This document shows, piece by piece, positions 7,187 to 15,959 of a stretch of DNA of 56,027 nucleotides (within the stretch, counting starts at the first letter, position 1; each line of letters opens with the position of its first letter). This stretch comes from Massilia sp. YIM B02443 (GTDB lineage Bacteria > Pseudomonadota > Gammaproteobacteria > Burkholderiales > Burkholderiaceae_D). The stretch covers positions 160,254 through 216,280 of the forward strand of contig NZ_JASNRA010000008.1 in NCBI RefSeq assembly GCF_030411955.1. The letters run 5' to 3'. Position numbers and translations under genes: made by a program. Under the pieces are notes generated by a model that had not been told where the DNA came from, did no database searches, and worked only from the letters and a program-made list of their open reading frames with translations.

Positions 7187-9484
7187 ATGGTTCACTTCGA
7201 CGACATCTGCCAATGGCGATTTCGCATTTTTACTTCGCTGATGTCGATCGTGCCCGTCGTGGCCCTTGTCGCGGCGGTGCCGAGCGCGGCGTTGGCCATC
7301 CACCACGGGTCTCCCGAAGTAGCGCTGATGGATGGGCTGGCGCTTGCGTGGATCATGGCCATCTGGCGCCTCGACCGTTTGTCTTACCGGCTGCGTGTCT
7401 GGAACTACCTGGCGATGCTGTTCGGCGTCGCGGTCGGTTCGATGATCACCGTCGGCACGCTCGGCCTGTGCTATCTGATGGCTCTGCCGGTGATGACCGT
7501 GATTCTGCTCGGCATGCGCCCGGCTTTCGGCGTACTGAGCATTTGCGCACTCAGCATGCTGGTGCTCGGCCTGACCGGGCATAGCGACCTGAGGGTCGCC
7601 GATTTCGCCCAGGATTCGCTGTTTGGCGTCGGCATCTTCACGCTGAATTTCGTTTGCGTGGGCGGCTTCATCACGTACACCTGCGGCACGCTGCTGAAAG
7701 GACTGTCGGGGTCGTTGAACGATGTGCGCCGTTTCGCCGGATCGCTGGAAGAAAAACGCGACAGGCTGCACGCGCTGAACAGCGAATTGCGGCTGACCTC
7801 GGCTGCGCTGGCCAACCTGAACGATATGGTGCTGATCGTCAAAGTAACCGAAGACAGCACGCAGCCGATCATCTTCGCCAATGCCTCGTTCGAGCGCAAC
7901 AGCGGTTATCGCGTGGACGAGATACTCGGCAAAAACATGCGCATGCTGCATGGCCCGGACACCGATCCCGAGGCCGTCAAGAGCATGGACGATGCGATGG
8001 CGCGTTGCGAACCGATACGCACCGAGCTCATGAACTACACGAAGGCCGGCGAGCCGTGCTGGGTGGAGGTCGAAACGATCCCGTTCGCCAGCGAAGGCGG
8101 GCCGATCACCCACTGGGTCGTGGTAGGCCGCAACATCACCGAGCAGCGGCGTTCCGCCGAGGCGATCCACCAGCTGGCCTTCTACGACGTGCTGACCGGG
8201 CTGCCGAACCGGCGCCTGCTGATGGAGCGGCTCGATACGCTGGTGGCGAGGGCCAACGCCGGCGCCGGTCACGGCGCCGTGCTGTACATCGACCTCGACA
8301 ACTTCAAGAGCGTCAACGACGCCCGCGGCCACGCCACCGGCGATGCGCTGCTCAAGCATGTGGCGGCGCGCCTGAGCGGCGCCGTGCGCCAGTGCGACAC
8401 GGTGGCGCGCCTCGGCGGCGACGAATTCGTCGTGCTGCTCGAAAACCTCGGGCCGGGCGATGCCGCCACCGCCCCCGCTCTGGCAATGGCCGAGCAAGTG
8501 GGCGCCGCGCTCGCCGAGCCGATCGAGATCGATGGCCAGATCTATCAGTCGTCGGGCAGTATCGGCGTGGCCTTGCCGATTCGTCCAGCCCATACCGTGC
8601 AGGACCTGCTGCGCGAAGCCGATACCGCCATGTACCATGCGAAATCGGTCGGACGCAATGGTGTGGCCCTGTTTGAAACGGCAATGCTGGCCGACGCCGA
8701 GAACGCATTGACGCTCGAGCGCGACCTGGCCAACGCGCTGGACAAGGACCAGCTGGCGGTGCATCTGCAGCTGCAGGTCGACCGCGTCGGCACGCCGATC
8801 GGCGCCGAGGTGCTGCTGCGCTGGCGCCGCGACGACGGCGTGCTGGTGCCGCCGGACGTGTTCATTCCGGTCGCCGAAGCCAGCGGTTTGATCGTCCCGA
8901 TCGGCAACTGGGTGCTGCGCCAGGCGCTCGCCGCCTGGCTGGAACTGGAACGCGCCGGTTATCCGCTGCCGTTGTCGATCAACGTCAGTCCGCGCCAGTT
9001 CCGCGAACCCGAATTCGCCGATACCGTGCGCGCCGCCTTGAGCGAAACAGGCGTGCCACCCGATCAGGTGATCCTGGAAATCACCGAAGGCATGCTGGTG
9101 GACGACCTGAACGAAACCACCGCGCGCATGCGCGACCTGACGCAGCTCGGCATCCGCTTTTCGATCGACGACTTCGGCACCGGTTATTCCAACCTTGCCT
9201 ACCTGCGCAAGATGCCGTTGTACGAGTTAAAGATCGATAAGAGCTTCCTGCGCGATACGCCGCACGACATCAACGGCACCGCGATCGTGCAATCGATCCT
9301 CGCGATGGCCGCCCATCTCGGCCTGCGGGTGGTGGCGGAGGGCGTCGAGACTGCCGAGCAGGTACATTTTTTGGAAAACAACGGCGCTCCCTGCATGCAG
9401 GGCTACCTGTTCTGCCGCCCGATGCCGCTGGATGACCTGATCGGCCACCTGGTGCGTGACCAGGTGCCGGAACTGGCGGCGTAA
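7187..9484 (+). CDS. Membrane PAS-GGDEF-EAL bifunctional c-di-GMP enzyme
   Basis: 765 residues. N-terminal half: four to five TM helices (about 10-165, a MASE-like sensor), a short helical linker and a PAS domain with PAC segment (about 205-325). GGDEF domain: catalytic GGDEF at 410-414 with inhibitory-site motif RQCD at 401-404, five residues before it, so product inhibition is likely retained. EAL domain: EVLLR at 541-545, then SINVSPRQF, LEITEG and IDDFGTGYSN, all intact. Both diguanylate cyclase and phosphodiesterase activity are possible from the motifs; the net direction is unknown. ATG 7187 is preferred, with GGAAA upstream. The gene lies between two direct copies of an EamA 3' end. 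Confidence 0.93.
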   Translation: MVHFDDICQWRFRIFTSLMSIVPVVALVAAVPSAALAIHHGSPEVALMDGLALAWIMAIWRLDRLSYRLRVWNYLAMLFGVAVGSMITVGTLGLCYLMALPVMTVILLGMRPAFGVLSICALSMLVLGLTGHSDLRVADFAQDSLFGVGIFTLNFVCVGGFITYTCGTLLKGLSGSLNDVRRFAGSLEEKRDRLHALNSELRLTSAALANLNDMVLIVKVTEDSTQPIIFANASFERNSGYRVDEILGKNMRMLHGPDTDPEAVKSMDDAMARCEPIRTELMNYTKAGEPCWVEVETIPFASEGGPITHWVVVGRNITEQRRSAEAIHQLAFYDVLTGLPNRRLLMERLDTLVARANAGAGHGAVLYIDLDNFKSVNDARGHATGDALLKHVAARLSGAVRQCDTVARLGGDEFVVLLENLGPGDAATAPALAMAEQVGAALAEPIEIDGQIYQSSGSIGVALPIRPAHTVQDLLREADTAMYHAKSVGRNGVALFETAMLADAENALTLERDLANALDKDQLAVHLQLQVDRVGTPIGAEVLLRWRRDDGVLVPPDVFIPVAEASGLIVPIGNWVLRQALAAWLELERAGYPLPLSINVSPRQFREPEFADTVRAALSETGVPPDQVILEITEGMLVDDLNETTARMRDLTQLGIRFSIDDFGTGYSNLAYLRKMPLYELKIDKSFLRDTPHDINGTAIVQSILAMAAHLGLRVVAEGVETAEQVHFLENNGAPCMQGYLFCRPMPLDDLIGHLVRDQVPELAA

Positions 9485-9513
9485 GCCGGCGCGCTGGATT
9501 CCCGCGCAGCGGC

Positions 9514-10434
9514 TCAGGTTTCGCTGGCGATCGGATCGGTATCCTTGACGACCGCCCCGCGCGCCGTCTTGCGCGTGTTGTAGAAGGTCGCCGCCAGGCC
9601 CGAGACCAGGATTACCGCGATGCCGAGCCACACGTGCCAGTCGAAGCGGTCGCCCCATATCGCCAGGCCCCACAGGCTGGAAAACACGATGCCGGTGTAC
9701 TGCAGGTTGGCCACCACCAGCACCTTGCCGACGCGGTAGGCGCGCGTCATCGCCATCTGCGCCATCAGCGCGGCCAGGCCCAGGCCCAGCAGCAGCATCA
9801 GGCTGTATGGCGTGTGCGAATGGAACACGGCGCCTTGCGGGCCATCGCCGGCCAGCGTCATCGTCAAACCGACCAGGGTGGTGGTGAGCGAGAAGTAGAA
9901 CACCACGCGGTATTCCGGTTCGCCCAGCTGGCCCAGGTTGCGCACCTGCATATAGGCCATCGCCGAGATCACCGACGAGCACACGCCCGCCAGGCCGCCC
10001 AGCCACTGCTGGCTTTCCACCGCCGGCTGCAGCACCAGCGTCACGCCGAAGAAGCTCATCGCGATCGCCACCACCAGCGGCCACTCCGCGTGCTTGGTCT
10101 TGGTCCACCAGCCGAGCGCGAACATCCAGGCCGCGATCCAGATCGGCGCCATGTAGTTCAGGGTCATGGCGGTGGCCAGCGGCAGGCGGCTGATGGCGAA
10201 GAACCACAGCCACAGCGACAGCACGCCGACCAGGCTGCGCGTCAGGTGGGCGCGGGGGAAGGGCGTTTTGAAAGTGCCTTTCTTATGGCGCACCAGGAAC
10301 AGCAGCACGGTGGTGCCGACCAGGCCACGGTACATCAGCAGTTCGGAGGTGGTGTAGAACTCGGACGCGAGCTTGACGCCCGCGCCCATCGCGGCGAAGG
10401 CGAAGCTGGCGAACAGCATCCAGAGTGAAGCCAT
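9514..10434 (-). CDS. EamA/DMT family transporter
   Basis: About 306 residues with ten predicted TM helices and two EamA repeats; typical segments are SRLPLATAMTLNYMAPIW and YTGIVFSSLWGLAIWGDR. The drug/metabolite transporter superfamily exports metabolites; the substrate is unknown. The first TM begins just after ATG 10434 (MASLWMLFASFAF). An ATG at 10542 would add 36 polar residues and overlap the upstream Rieske gene by 32 bases; neither has a convincing Shine-Dalgarno. It follows the Rieske oxygenase gene on the same strand and is probably cotranscribed. Its 3' end is duplicated at 6904-6982. Confidence 0.9.
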   Translation of the reverse strand: MASLWMLFASFAFAAMGAGVKLASEFYTTSELLMYRGLVGTTVLLFLVRHKKGTFKTPFPRAHLTRSLVGVLSLWLWFFAISRLPLATAMTLNYMAPIWIAAWMFALGWWTKTKHAEWPLVVAIAMSFFGVTLVLQPAVESQQWLGGLAGVCSSVISAMAYMQVRNLGQLGEPEYRVVFYFSLTTTLVGLTMTLAGDGPQGAVFHSHTPYSLMLLLGLGLAALMAQMAMTRAYRVGKVLVVANLQYTGIVFSSLWGLAIWGDRFDWHVWLGIAVILVSGLAATFYNTRKTARGAVVKDTDPIASET

Positions 10435-10510
10435 GGGAATCCAGGTGAGGCGTTCGCGCGCGCTGGAGGAGGGCGCGCGAACGGATTTGCTGCGGTTTTC
10501 TAAAACAGGG

Positions 10511-11611
10511 TCAGAGCACGTTCCTGCTGCGGTACCACTCATGGAAGTGCTGCATGCCGTCTTCCATCGGCGACTGGTACGGGCCGACTTCGTTGACGCC
10601 GCGCGCCAGCAGGATCTTGCGGCCGGCGTCCATGCGCAGGCCGATCTCGTCGTCCTCGACCGCGGTCTCCATGTAGGCGGCGCGCTCGGCCTCGACGAAT
10701 TCGCGCTCGAACAGCACGATCTCTTCGGGGTAGTAGAACTCGACCACGTTGCGCGTCTTCTGCGGCCCGATCGGCCACAGGGTCGACACCACCAGCACGT
10801 GCGGATACCACTCGACCATGATGTTCGGGTACAGCGTCAGCCAGATCGCGCCGTGCTTGGGCGGCTGGCCGTTGTTGAACTTGAGGACCTGCTCCTGCCA
10901 GCGTTTATAAGCCGGCGAACCGGACTTCTGCAGCGCGCGATTCACGCCCACGGTCTGCACGCTGTAGTCCTGGCCAAATTCCCATTTCAGGTCGTCGCAC
11001 GAGACGAAGTTGCCCAATCCGGGGTGGAACGGCTCGACGTGGTAATCCTCCAGGTAGACCTCGATGAAGGTCTTCCAGTTGTAGTCGCACTCGTGGATCT
11101 CGACGTGGTCGAACATATAGCCCGAAAAATCGAGGTCCTTCGTCACCGACAGGGTGCGCAGCTTGTCCATGACGTTGTAGCCGTTCTGTTCGAACAGCAG
11201 CCCGTTCCAGTTCTGGAGCGGGGTCTTGGACAGGTTCAGGCACGGCGTGTCGGCGAAATGCGGCGCGCCGATCAGCTCACCCTTCAGGTCATAGGTCCAG
11301 CGGTGCAGCGGGCACACGATGTTGTTGGCGTTGCCGCGGCCATTGAACATCAGCGCCTGGCGATGACGGCAGACGTTGGACAGCACCTCGATGCCGGCAC
11401 CGTTACGCACCAGCATGCGGCCTTCGTCTTCGGCGGCAAGCGTGGCAAAGTCGCCGATCTCCGGCACCATCAATTCGTGCCCGATATAGCGCGGGCCCGC
11501 CTGAAACAGCTGCTGCATCTCGCGCTTGAGCAGCGCTTCATCAAAGTACACATTTACCGGAAGCTGCGCGTTCGAGCGCGCCAGCTTGGCGTGGGTAGCC
11601 AGATCGGACAT
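10511..11611 (-). CDS. Rieske non-haem iron oxygenase, alpha-type subunit
   Basis: 366-residue ring-hydroxylating-type oxygenase. The Rieske [2Fe-2S] ligands are Cys81-x-His83 and Cys100-x2-His103. The mononuclear iron site shows DYHVEPFHPGL with His191 and His196. The protein would hydroxylate or demethylate a substrate with electrons from a reductase, but no ferredoxin, reductase or beta subunit gene is adjacent. Betaine/choline-type and aromatic oxygenases share this layout, so the substrate is open. ATG 11611 is chosen because AAGGGGGG lies five bases upstream; an ATG six codons earlier overlaps that site. The EamA transporter lies directly downstream. Confidence 0.88.
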   Translation of the reverse strand: MSDLATHAKLARSNAQLPVNVYFDEALLKREMQQLFQAGPRYIGHELMVPEIGDFATLAAEDEGRMLVRNGAGIEVLSNVCRHRQALMFNGRGNANNIVCPLHRWTYDLKGELIGAPHFADTPCLNLSKTPLQNWNGLLFEQNGYNVMDKLRTLSVTKDLDFSGYMFDHVEIHECDYNWKTFIEVYLEDYHVEPFHPGLGNFVSCDDLKWEFGQDYSVQTVGVNRALQKSGSPAYKRWQEQVLKFNNGQPPKHGAIWLTLYPNIMVEWYPHVLVVSTLWPIGPQKTRNVVEFYYPEEIVLFEREFVEAERAAYMETAVEDDEIGLRMDAGRKILLARGVNEVGPYQSPMEDGMQHFHEWYRSRNVL

Positions 11612-11953
11612 CCCAACCCCCCTTTTCATTAAGCGTCAAGCCAAAGAAGAGAAAAAGAATCCAAAGACCAGTATCTTTATTGGAAGGAATACGGTATTTC
11701 GGACAGAACCGGAGATTATACCGTGGAACGGGCTCTACCGTCGTGGGCCGGCGCGCGATTGTGGCGGCAGGAAGCTTGAGATTTGCCGAAAAAACATCGG
11801 TTTCATGACGAAGGGGAGGGTTCTGTGAACATTCGGGCCAATCCGGGAGTTGCGATTGGTGCAATGTGCGCCCCCTGCTGGGATGGATTGATCTAAAATA
11901 CGCGATTGGATTGACCCATGGCGCACAACTGGGCGCCCTCACACTACCGACTT
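11612..11953. other. Divergent intergenic region, Rieske oxygenase / xseB
   Basis: 342 bp without a supported gene. Reverse strand: a perfect TATAAT at 11720-11715 gives a candidate -10 for the Rieske gene, about 100 bases upstream of its ATG; no good -35 is seen. It overlaps one arm of an inverted repeat, ACGGTAT at 11691-11697 against ATACCGT at 11718-11724, a possible operator. Forward strand: TAAAAT at 11894-11899 is a candidate -10 for xseB. An ATG at 11918, in frame with xseB, is a possible alternative start. Confidence 0.45.
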
Positions 11954-12217
11954 ATGGCAAAGAATATGACAGCGGACGCCGCGCCTGCCAAGGCGACGCC
12001 ACCGCAATCCTTCGAGCAGGCGATGGCCGAACTGGCCCAGCTGGTGACACAGATGGAATCCGGCGCGCTGCCGCTGGAAGCCTCGGTCGCGGCCTATGCG
12101 CGCGGCTCGGAGCTGGTCAAGTACTGCGCGGCCCAGCTGGAAAAGGTCGAGTCCCAGGTCAAGGTGCTGGAAGGCGACATGCTCAAGCCGTTCTCGGACG
12201 ACGAGGGTGCTCAATGA
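11954..12217 (+). CDS. xseB: Exodeoxyribonuclease VII small subunit
   Basis: 87-residue XseB. The core FEQAMAELAQLVTQMESGAL (about 20-39) followed by LEASVAAYARGSELVKYC is typical of the helical hairpin that binds the large subunit XseA. The complex degrades single-stranded DNA in both directions. The ATG at 11954 gives the usual length; ATG 11918 would add 12 residues. Neither has a clear Shine-Dalgarno. The stop overlaps the ispA start (ATGA at 12214-12217), so the genes are translationally coupled. xseB-ispA-dxs is a conserved proteobacterial order; xseA is not in the window. Confidence 0.93.
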   Translation: MAKNMTADAAPAKATPPQSFEQAMAELAQLVTQMESGALPLEASVAAYARGSELVKYCAAQLEKVESQVKVLEGDMLKPFSDDEGAQ

Positions 12218-13125
12218 CCACATCAATGACGGCGCCGGCATTCGCCGTCTGGACCCAGGAAGTCCAGGCTGAAGTCGAGCGCGCGCTCGACGCCTTCCTG
12301 CCGCCGGCCGGCGCCGTGCCGCACAAGCTGCACGAAGCGATGCGCTACACCACCCTCGGCGGCGGCAAGCGCGTGCGCCCGCTGCTGGCGTATGCCGCCG
12401 GCGCGCTGTTCGGCGCCGACGCGCAGGCGCTGGCGCGCGTGGCCGGCGCGGTAGAGATGATCCACGTGTATTCGCTGGTGCACGACGACATGCCGTGCAT
12501 GGACGACGACGCCCTGCGCCGCGGTAAACCAACGGTGCACGTGGCCTACGACGAAGCGACCGCGCTGCTGGTCGGCGACACGCTGCAGGCCCAGGCCTTT
12601 CAGGTGCTGGCCGATACCGACACCGCCGTCGTGCCGCCCGCGCGCCTGGTGCAGATGGTGCGCCTGCTGGCGCAAGCCGCCGGTTCCGCCGGCATGTGCG
12701 GCGGCCAGGCGATCGACCTCGATAGCGTCGGCCTGGCCTTGCGCCGCGAAGAGCTCGAGCGCATGCACCAGCTCAAGACGGGCGCCATGCTGCGCGTCTC
12801 GGTGGTGCTGGGCGCGCTGGCCGGGCGCGACCTGAACGCGCAGGAACTGCAGGCGCTCGATACCTATTCGGCCGCCATCGGCCTGGCGTTCCAGGTGGTC
12901 GACGACGTGCTCGACGCCACCGCCGATTCGGCCACGCTGGGCAAGACCGCCGGCAAGGATGCGGCGGACAACAAACCGACCTATGTGTCGATCCTCGGAC
13001 TGGAGCCATCGCGCGCGCTGGCCGAGCAACTGCGGCGCGAGGCGCATGATGCGCTGGCGCCATTCGGAGACAAAGCACAGCGTCTGCGCGAACTCGCGGA
13101 CCTGATCGTGCAGCGGAAGGCCTAA
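12214..13125 (+). CDS. ispA: (2E,6E)-Farnesyl diphosphate synthase
   Basis: 303-residue trans-prenyltransferase. The first Asp-rich motif is DDMPCMDDD, preceded by the GGGKRVRP substrate-binding stretch; the second is DDVLDATAD. These chelate Mg-diphosphate. Two residues between the aspartates of the first motif (DDMPCMD) match bacterial farnesyl/geranylgeranyl synthases. It condenses IPP with DMAPP and GPP to make FPP for quinones and undecaprenyl phosphate. The start at 12214 overlaps the xseB stop, and the stop codon directly abuts the dxs ATG at 13126, indicating a tight operon. Confidence 0.96.
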   Translation: MTTSMTAPAFAVWTQEVQAEVERALDAFLPPAGAVPHKLHEAMRYTTLGGGKRVRPLLAYAAGALFGADAQALARVAGAVEMIHVYSLVHDDMPCMDDDALRRGKPTVHVAYDEATALLVGDTLQAQAFQVLADTDTAVVPPARLVQMVRLLAQAAGSAGMCGGQAIDLDSVGLALRREELERMHQLKTGAMLRVSVVLGALAGRDLNAQELQALDTYSAAIGLAFQVVDDVLDATADSATLGKTAGKDAADNKPTYVSILGLEPSRALAEQLRREAHDALAPFGDKAQRLRELADLIVQRKA

Positions 13126-15000
13126 ATGAACCTGTTAGAGAACATCAACGACCCCGCCGACCTGCGCCAGTTGCCGCGCACCCAGCTCACCCCGCTCGCG
13201 CACGAGCTGCGCCAGTTCCTGCTGGAGTCGGTCTCGAAGACCGGCGGCCACCTGTCATCGAACCTGGGCACGGTGGAGCTGACCATCGCGCTGCACTACG
13301 TGTTCGACACCCCGCGCGACCGCATCGTGTGGGACGTCGGCCACCAGACCTATTCGCACAAGATCCTCACCGGCCGCCGCGGCCGCATGCCCACATTGCG
13401 CCAGCTGAACGGCCTGTCGGGCTTCCCGAAGCGCGACGAAAGCGAATACGACACTTTCGGCACCGCCCACTCGTCGACCTCGATCTCGGCGGCCCTCGGC
13501 ATGGCCGCCGCGGCCAAGCTGAAAGGCGAGGACCGCCATGCGATCGCCGTCATCGGCGACGGCTCGATGACCGCCGGCATGGCGTTCGAAGCGTTGAATA
13601 ACGCCGGCGTGGAAGAAGACTGCAACCTCCTGGTGATCCTGAACGACAACGACATGTCGATCTCGCCGCCGGTGGGCGCCCTGAACCGCTACCTGGCGCG
13701 CCTGCTGTCGGGCCAGTTCTACGCCGCCGCCAAGAACGTGGGCAAGAGCGTGCTGCCGGCGCCGGTGCTGGACCTGGCGCGCAAGCTCGAAGAACACGCC
13801 AAGGGCATGGTGGTCCCGGCCACCATGTTCGAGGAATTCGGCTTCAACTACATCGGCCCGATCGACGGCCACGACCTGGAATCGTTGATCCCGACGCTGG
13901 AAAACATCAAGAAGCTGAAAGGCCCGCAGTTCCTGCACGTGGTGACCAAGAAGGGCCAGGGCTACAAGCTGGCCGAGGCCGAGCCGATCCTGTACCACGG
14001 CACCGGCAAGTTCAATCACCTGGAAGGCATCAAGCCGGCCACCGCGCCGGGCAAGATCACCTACACCGAAGTGTTCGGCAACTGGCTGTGCGACATGGCG
14101 GCAGTCGATAAACGCCTGGTCGGCATCACGCCGGCGATGCGCGAAGGTTCGGGCATGGTGCGCTTCCACCAGGAATACCCGCAGCGCTATTACGACGTCG
14201 GCATCGCCGAGCAGCATTCGGTGACCTTCGCGGCCGGCATGGCCACGGAGGGTGTGAAACCAGTCGTCGCGATCTACTCGACCTTCCTGCAGCGGGCCTA
14301 CGACCAGCTGATCCACGACGTGGCGCTGCAGAACCTGGACGTGACCTTCGCGCTGGACCGCGCCGGCCTGGTCGGCGCCGACGGCGCCACCCACGCCGGC
14401 AACTACGACCTGGCTTACCTGCGCTGCATCCCGAACATGGTGGTGATGGCCGCGTCGGACGAAAACGAATGCCGCCAGATGCTGACCACGGCGTACCACT
14501 ATCCCGGCCCGGCCGCGGTGCGTTATCCGCGCGGCGCCGGCGTCGGTGCGCAGATTGAGGAAAAGCTCGAGTCGATCGAGATCGGCAAGGGCGAAGTGCG
14601 CCGCAGCGGCCACGGCGTCGCCATCCTGGCCTTCGGTTCGATGGTCGCGCCAAGCCTGAAAGCGGGCGAGGAACTGGATGCGACGGTGGCCAACATGCGC
14701 TTCGTGAAGCCGCTCGACGTCGAGCTGGTCAAGCGCCTGGCCGAACAACACGACTACCTGGTGACGGTGGAAGAGGGCTGCATCATGGGCGGCGCCGGCG
14801 CCGCCGTGATGGAAGCGCTGGCCGCTGCCGGCATCGCCAAGCCGGTGCTGAACCTGGGCCTGCCGGACAGCTTCATCGACCAGGGCGACCCGGCCGCGCT
14901 GCTGGCGTCGGTGGGGCTGGACGCCAAGGGCATCGCCGCCTCGATCCGCGCACGCCTGGTGACGGCGGGCGAGCCGCGGCTGGTGGTGAACAACGGCTGA
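13126..15000 (+). CDS. dxs: 1-deoxy-D-xylulose-5-phosphate synthase
   Basis: 624-residue thiamine-diphosphate enzyme catalysing the first step of the MEP pathway (pyruvate + glyceraldehyde 3-phosphate to DXP). The ThDP/Mg motif GDGSMTAG begins near 145 and continues through the conserved [12 protein letters not shown]. The transketolase pyrimidine-binding segment includes [10 protein letters not shown] with the conserved Glu, and the C-terminal transketolase domain is complete. Length is normal for DXS. The ATG follows the ispA stop with no gap. A strong terminator 20 bp after the stop ends the operon. Confidence 0.97.
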   Translation: MNLLENINDPADLRQLPRTQLTPLAHELRQFLLESVSKTGGHLSSNLGTVELTIALHYVFDTPRDRIVWDVGHQTYSHKILTGRRGRMPTLRQLNGLSGFPKRDESEYDTFGTAHSSTSISAALGMAAAAKLKGEDRHAIAVIGDGSMTAGMAFEALNNAGVEEDCNLLVILNDNDMSISPPVGALNRYLARLLSGQFYAAAKNVGKSVLPAPVLDLARKLEEHAKGMVVPATMFEEFGFNYIGPIDGHDLESLIPTLENIKKLKGPQFLHVVTKKGQGYKLAEAEPILYHGTGKFNHLEGIKPATAPGKITYTEVFGNWLCDMAAVDKRLVGITPAMREGSGMVRFHQEYPQRYYDVGIAEQHSVTFAAGMATEGVKPVVAIYSTFLQRAYDQLIHDVALQNLDVTFALDRAGLVGADGATHAGNYDLAYLRCIPNMVVMAASDENECRQMLTTAYHYPGPAAVRYPRGAGVGAQIEEKLESIEIGKGEVRRSGHGVAILAFGSMVAPSLKAGEELDATVANMRFVKPLDVELVKRLAEQHDYLVTVEEGCIMGGAGAAVMEALAAAGIAKPVLNLGLPDSFIDQGDPAALLASVGLDAKGIAASIRARLVTAGEPRLVVNNG

Positions 15001-15020
15001 AGCGTACGTGCTTCGACATG

Positions 15021-15050
15021 AAAAGCGGCGCCGTGTGCGCCGCTTTTTTT
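15021..15050 (+). terminator. Rho-independent terminator of xseB-ispA-dxs
   Basis: An 11-bp perfect stem (15021-15031 with 15037-15047), a five-base loop and a T-run of eight bases (15044-15051), placed 20 bp after the dxs stop. Confidence 0.92.
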
Positions 15051-15117
15051 TGTGGCATCGGACCAGCAGACGGTGCATTGCGCCGTTCAGGAGAGGATAT
15101 TTGTCTGCAGAAGTTGG

Positions 15118-15145
15118 TTGACTTGTGTGAACAAGTGATTACAAT
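15118..15145 (+). promoter_or_regulatory. Promoter and palindromic operator of the toxin-antitoxin pair
   Basis: TTGACT at 15118-15123 and TACAAT at 15140-15145 are 16 bp apart. The spacer holds the perfect palindrome ACTTGT-GTGA-ACAAGT (15121-15136), overlapping the -35. That is a natural site for the HTH antitoxin. Transcription would begin at about 15151-15153, on the toxin ATG itself. Confidence 0.75.
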
Positions 15146-15151
15146 GCTTCG

Positions 15152-15523
15152 ATGCAGAGGAAGTCCATCAAGCGTACTCCGACATTTCGTCGCTGGTATG
15201 ACGATCTTGCCGATGCAATCGCTAAAACCATGGTCAGTGCGCGAATCGAGCGCGTGCAGGCAGGGCTTTACGGGGACGTCAAGCCGTGTGGCAAGGGTGT
15301 ATCCGAGCTCAGGATCAACCATGGGCCCGGCTACCGCGTCTACTTCACCGAGACGCTGGACAACAGTATTCTTCTGTTGCTCGTGGGCGGCGACAAGTCA
15401 AGCCAACAAGCAGATATCAGGCATGCTCAGGAATTGTTGGCTGAATTGAAAAAGCAGCGCGACGCCATCGTGAAGGAACAGGCGGCCGTCGCTCGAACGA
15501 TCCCGAAGGCCAAAAGGAGGTGA
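15152..15523 (+). CDS. RelE/ParE-superfamily toxin, HigB-like
   Basis: 123-residue addiction-module killer protein. The stretch GKGVSELRINHGPGYRVYF followed by LLLLVGGDKSSQQADI is diagnostic of the HigB/Gp49-type branch of RelE/ParE toxins, usually ribosome-dependent mRNA nucleases. It is longer than the common 95-100 residues because of a charged C-terminal helix (LLAELKKQRDAIVKEQ onward). The toxin gene comes first, as in higBA. The predicted transcription start coincides with its ATG, so it may be translated from a leaderless mRNA. Its stop lies within the antitoxin Shine-Dalgarno. Confidence 0.88.
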   Translation: MQRKSIKRTPTFRRWYDDLADAIAKTMVSARIERVQAGLYGDVKPCGKGVSELRINHGPGYRVYFTETLDNSILLLLVGGDKSSQQADIRHAQELLAELKKQRDAIVKEQAAVARTIPKAKRR

Positions 15524-15525
15524 TC
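15513..15525 (+). promoter_or_regulatory. Extended Shine-Dalgarno of the antitoxin
   Basis: AAAGGAGGTGATC, immediately before the ATG at 15526, is complementary over 13 consecutive bases to the usual 3' end of 16S rRNA, with AGGAGG at normal spacing. It overlaps the toxin stop codon (15521-15523). Confidence 0.85.
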
Positions 15526-15885
15526 ATGCAGCACCATGACGACGAATACAAACTGGACACGCTGGACGGCGTCGAAGGACTGGACGATTTGGATGTCGTC
15601 GACAGCCTGACAAGCGATCTGGCGATCGCCGCGTACATCAACGATGTTATTTCCAGTGGAAATCAGGCACTCATCAACGAAGCAGTCAAGAATGTGATTC
15701 GGGCCAGAGGCATGGCGGCAGTGGCAGAAGAAGCTGGCCTGACGCGCGAAGGTGCCTACAAGGCCTTGCGACCGTCGAGCAAGCCAAGGTTCGAAACGAT
15801 CGCATCCCTGCTCGATGCGCTGGGCCTGGCGATCCAGGTTGTTCCGAAAACGTCGACAAATAACGGCTACGCACAAGCCGCCTGA
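15526..15885 (+). CDS. HigA-like antitoxin with HTH domain
   Basis: 119-residue addiction-module antidote. The acidic N-terminal half (LDGVEGLDDLDVVDSL) is followed by a lambda-repressor-type HTH at about 70-110 with AEEAGLTREGAYKALRP and ETIASLLDALGLAIQV. The HTH half should bind the palindrome at 15121-15136 and repress the operon with the toxin; the rest neutralises the toxin. Coordinates are set by the extended Shine-Dalgarno; GTG 15520 is inside that site. The module lies just behind the dxs terminator and has less GC-biased composition than its neighbours, consistent with acquisition. Confidence 0.88.
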   Translation: MQHHDDEYKLDTLDGVEGLDDLDVVDSLTSDLAIAAYINDVISSGNQALINEAVKNVIRARGMAAVAEEAGLTREGAYKALRPSSKPRFETIASLLDALGLAIQVVPKTSTNNGYAQAA

Positions 15886-15959
15886 AGCGGCGTTGTCGAG
15901 TTGGTTGGGATGCATGGTGACGCGTCGGCCTGGCGTCGACGCGTCATCAGGATGATCAA

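Noticed and set aside
12223..15078. Long reverse open frames opposite ispA and dxs
   Set aside because: Antisense shadows of conserved enzymes; composition is Arg/His-rich without domains.
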